A DNA stretch of 64,000 nucleotides from an uncultured Pelagibacteraceae bacterium (lineage in GTDB: Bacteria; Pseudomonadota; Alphaproteobacteria; Pelagibacterales; Pelagibacteraceae): the NCBI GenBank assembly GCA_902613755.1, contig CACMIH010000003.1, forward strand, positions 1-64,000, in the 5' to 3' direction. Positions 63,415 to 64,000 of this stretch are shown one piece after another. The position numbers were made by a program, and so were the translations under genes. The notes under the pieces are model-generated. The model worked only from the letters and a program-made list of their open reading frames with translations. It did not search any database and was not told the DNA's origin. Position 1 is the first letter of the stretch; each line of letters starts with the position of its first letter.

Positions 63415-64000
63415 TATCTAACCATTTGAATTTACTTTTATATTTTTCAAGTATATAAAAATAAGGCTCATATTTGCTTTTATCATATTTAGAAACTTTG
63501 TTCCTAATTTGAGCAAAACTTAAGGTTTTGCTATGTAAATTATTTCTTTTATAGAATTTAAGAACATCATTGTTCCAATTTAATCCACAAAATTTATAAA
63601 TATCTTTTGATATCTGATTACTATTTTTTGTAAATTCTTTTAAATCAACATCCATAATAACGTTTGGATATTTTGACTTATAATAATCTAAAATATTAAT
63701 ATATTTATCCACATAAGTTAAAATATCCTCAATACTGTGAGCCCAAGAAAGTTCTGCTAACATAGACTGATAAATTGAAATTATAGAGTCTAGTGAATTT
63801 CTAAAAGTATGTATAAACTTAGCTCTTGGAAAAATATTTATTATAGTTTCTATATTAAAAAAATTTTCTAGAGATTTATCAATCATTATTTGATTATCTT
63901 TTTTTTTGTCAATATTAAATTCCTTGTATCTTCTTAAAATTGATTTATTTGCAATATTTAGATTTATTTCATATTTAAATTTTTTAATATCAAAATCTTT
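63407..64000 (-). CDS. Sulfotransferase, C-terminal part (start beyond window)
   Basis: The open frame continues past the window edge; 198 codons are visible. ENFFNIETIINIFPRAKFIH is followed by TFRNSLDSIISIYQS, the PAPS 3'-phosphate-binding motif of sulfotransferases (RNxxDxxxSxY), and a KFIH/DKKKDN context typical of TPR-linked sulfotransferases. The 5'-phosphosulfate loop would lie off the window. Transfer of sulfate to a surface glycan or protein is inferred. Confidence 0.75.
   Translation of the reverse strand, partial: KDFDIKKFKYEINLNIANKSILRRYKEFNIDKKKDNQIMIDKSLENFFNIETIINIFPRAKFIHTFRNSLDSIISIYQSMLAELSWAHSIEDILTYVDKYINILDYYKSKYPNVIMDVDLKEFTKNSNQISKDIYKFCGLNWNNDVLKFYKRNNLHSKTLSFAQIRNKVSKYDKSKYEPYFYILEKYKSKFKWLDIK

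Overview
The window looks like a piece of a streamlined marine alphaproteobacterial chromosome, most likely SAR11 (Pelagibacterales). The signs are a very AT-rich sequence, genes packed with overlaps or spacers of a few bases, no gap above about 180 bases without a gene, no insertion sequences, no CRISPR array, and a SAR11-like gene set: tripartite TRAP transporters, an Ffh/S16 pair, a cytochrome c maturation cluster, IalB, DUF2794 and HspQ. The species call is inference from content and style; no rRNA gene is present to confirm it.

Layout. 1-3.6 kb: rpsP (cut by the window edge) and ffh on the minus strand, with a structured RNA leader ahead of ffh; dapF and ftsY diverge from the same control region. 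3.5-11 kb: a minus-strand block with a secreted protein, an alpha/beta hydrolase, an MFS carrier and a first TRAP transporter whose binding protein has 2-oxoacid/lactate (TakP-like) features. 11-16 kb: a second TRAP transporter with an amidase and a 58-residue membrane protein. 16-22.9 kb: hydroxyacid and amino-acid enzymes (HIBADH family, D-2-hydroxyacid dehydrogenase, DLD-type FAD oxidase, class I aminotransferase, two tandem FMN alpha-hydroxyacid dehydrogenases). The 10-23 kb region reads as an uptake-and-oxidation unit for small hydroxy and oxo acids. It is followed at 23.4-27.5 kb by ccmCDEFGH, which supplies the c-type cytochromes such dehydrogenases often reduce.

27.7-36.4 kb: hspQ, ispZ-like, DUF2794, a PrcB-like lipoprotein directly downstream of a subtilase lipoprotein with a possible C-terminal barrel, a MarR-like regulator, a Bax-inhibitor-1 protein, an aldo/keto reductase, IalB and argG. 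36.4-43.8 kb: small membrane proteins and a photolyase neighbourhood (a photolyase FAD domain with an extra C-terminal alpha/beta region; a minus-strand operon of a PhrB-type photolyase, a 42-residue DUF2256 protein, a glutamine amidotransferase and a small membrane protein; and a divergent SDR, PQQ-type sugar dehydrogenase and metallo-hydrolase). 43.8-46.9 kb: AEC carrier, TauD-like dioxygenase, fluoroacetate-dehalogenase-like hydrolase and two small membrane proteins. 46.9-52.3 kb: folD, yggT, mscS, hemD and hemC on the minus strand, with tsaD and an EVE protein diverging. 52.3-57.3 kb: acetyl-CoA synthetase with a very basic N-terminal tail, then a two-gene acetate-type symporter ending in a clear terminator. 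57.3-61.9 kb: yggT-like, rpe, a heparinase II/III family protein, purH, a pterin dehydratase and tRNA-Gly(GCC). 62-64 kb: an even more AT-rich accessory-looking end with a TPR protein and a sulfotransferase running off the window.

The least explained signals are: the ffh leader RNA with mutually exclusive hairpins; a long ccmC leader hairpin whose only irregular pairs are wobble pairs on the transcribed strand; a palindrome shared by the leaders of three transporter operons; the subtilase/PrcB pair; the photolyase-like proteins with rearranged domains or lost iron-sulfur ligands; and the histone-like tail on acetyl-CoA synthetase.
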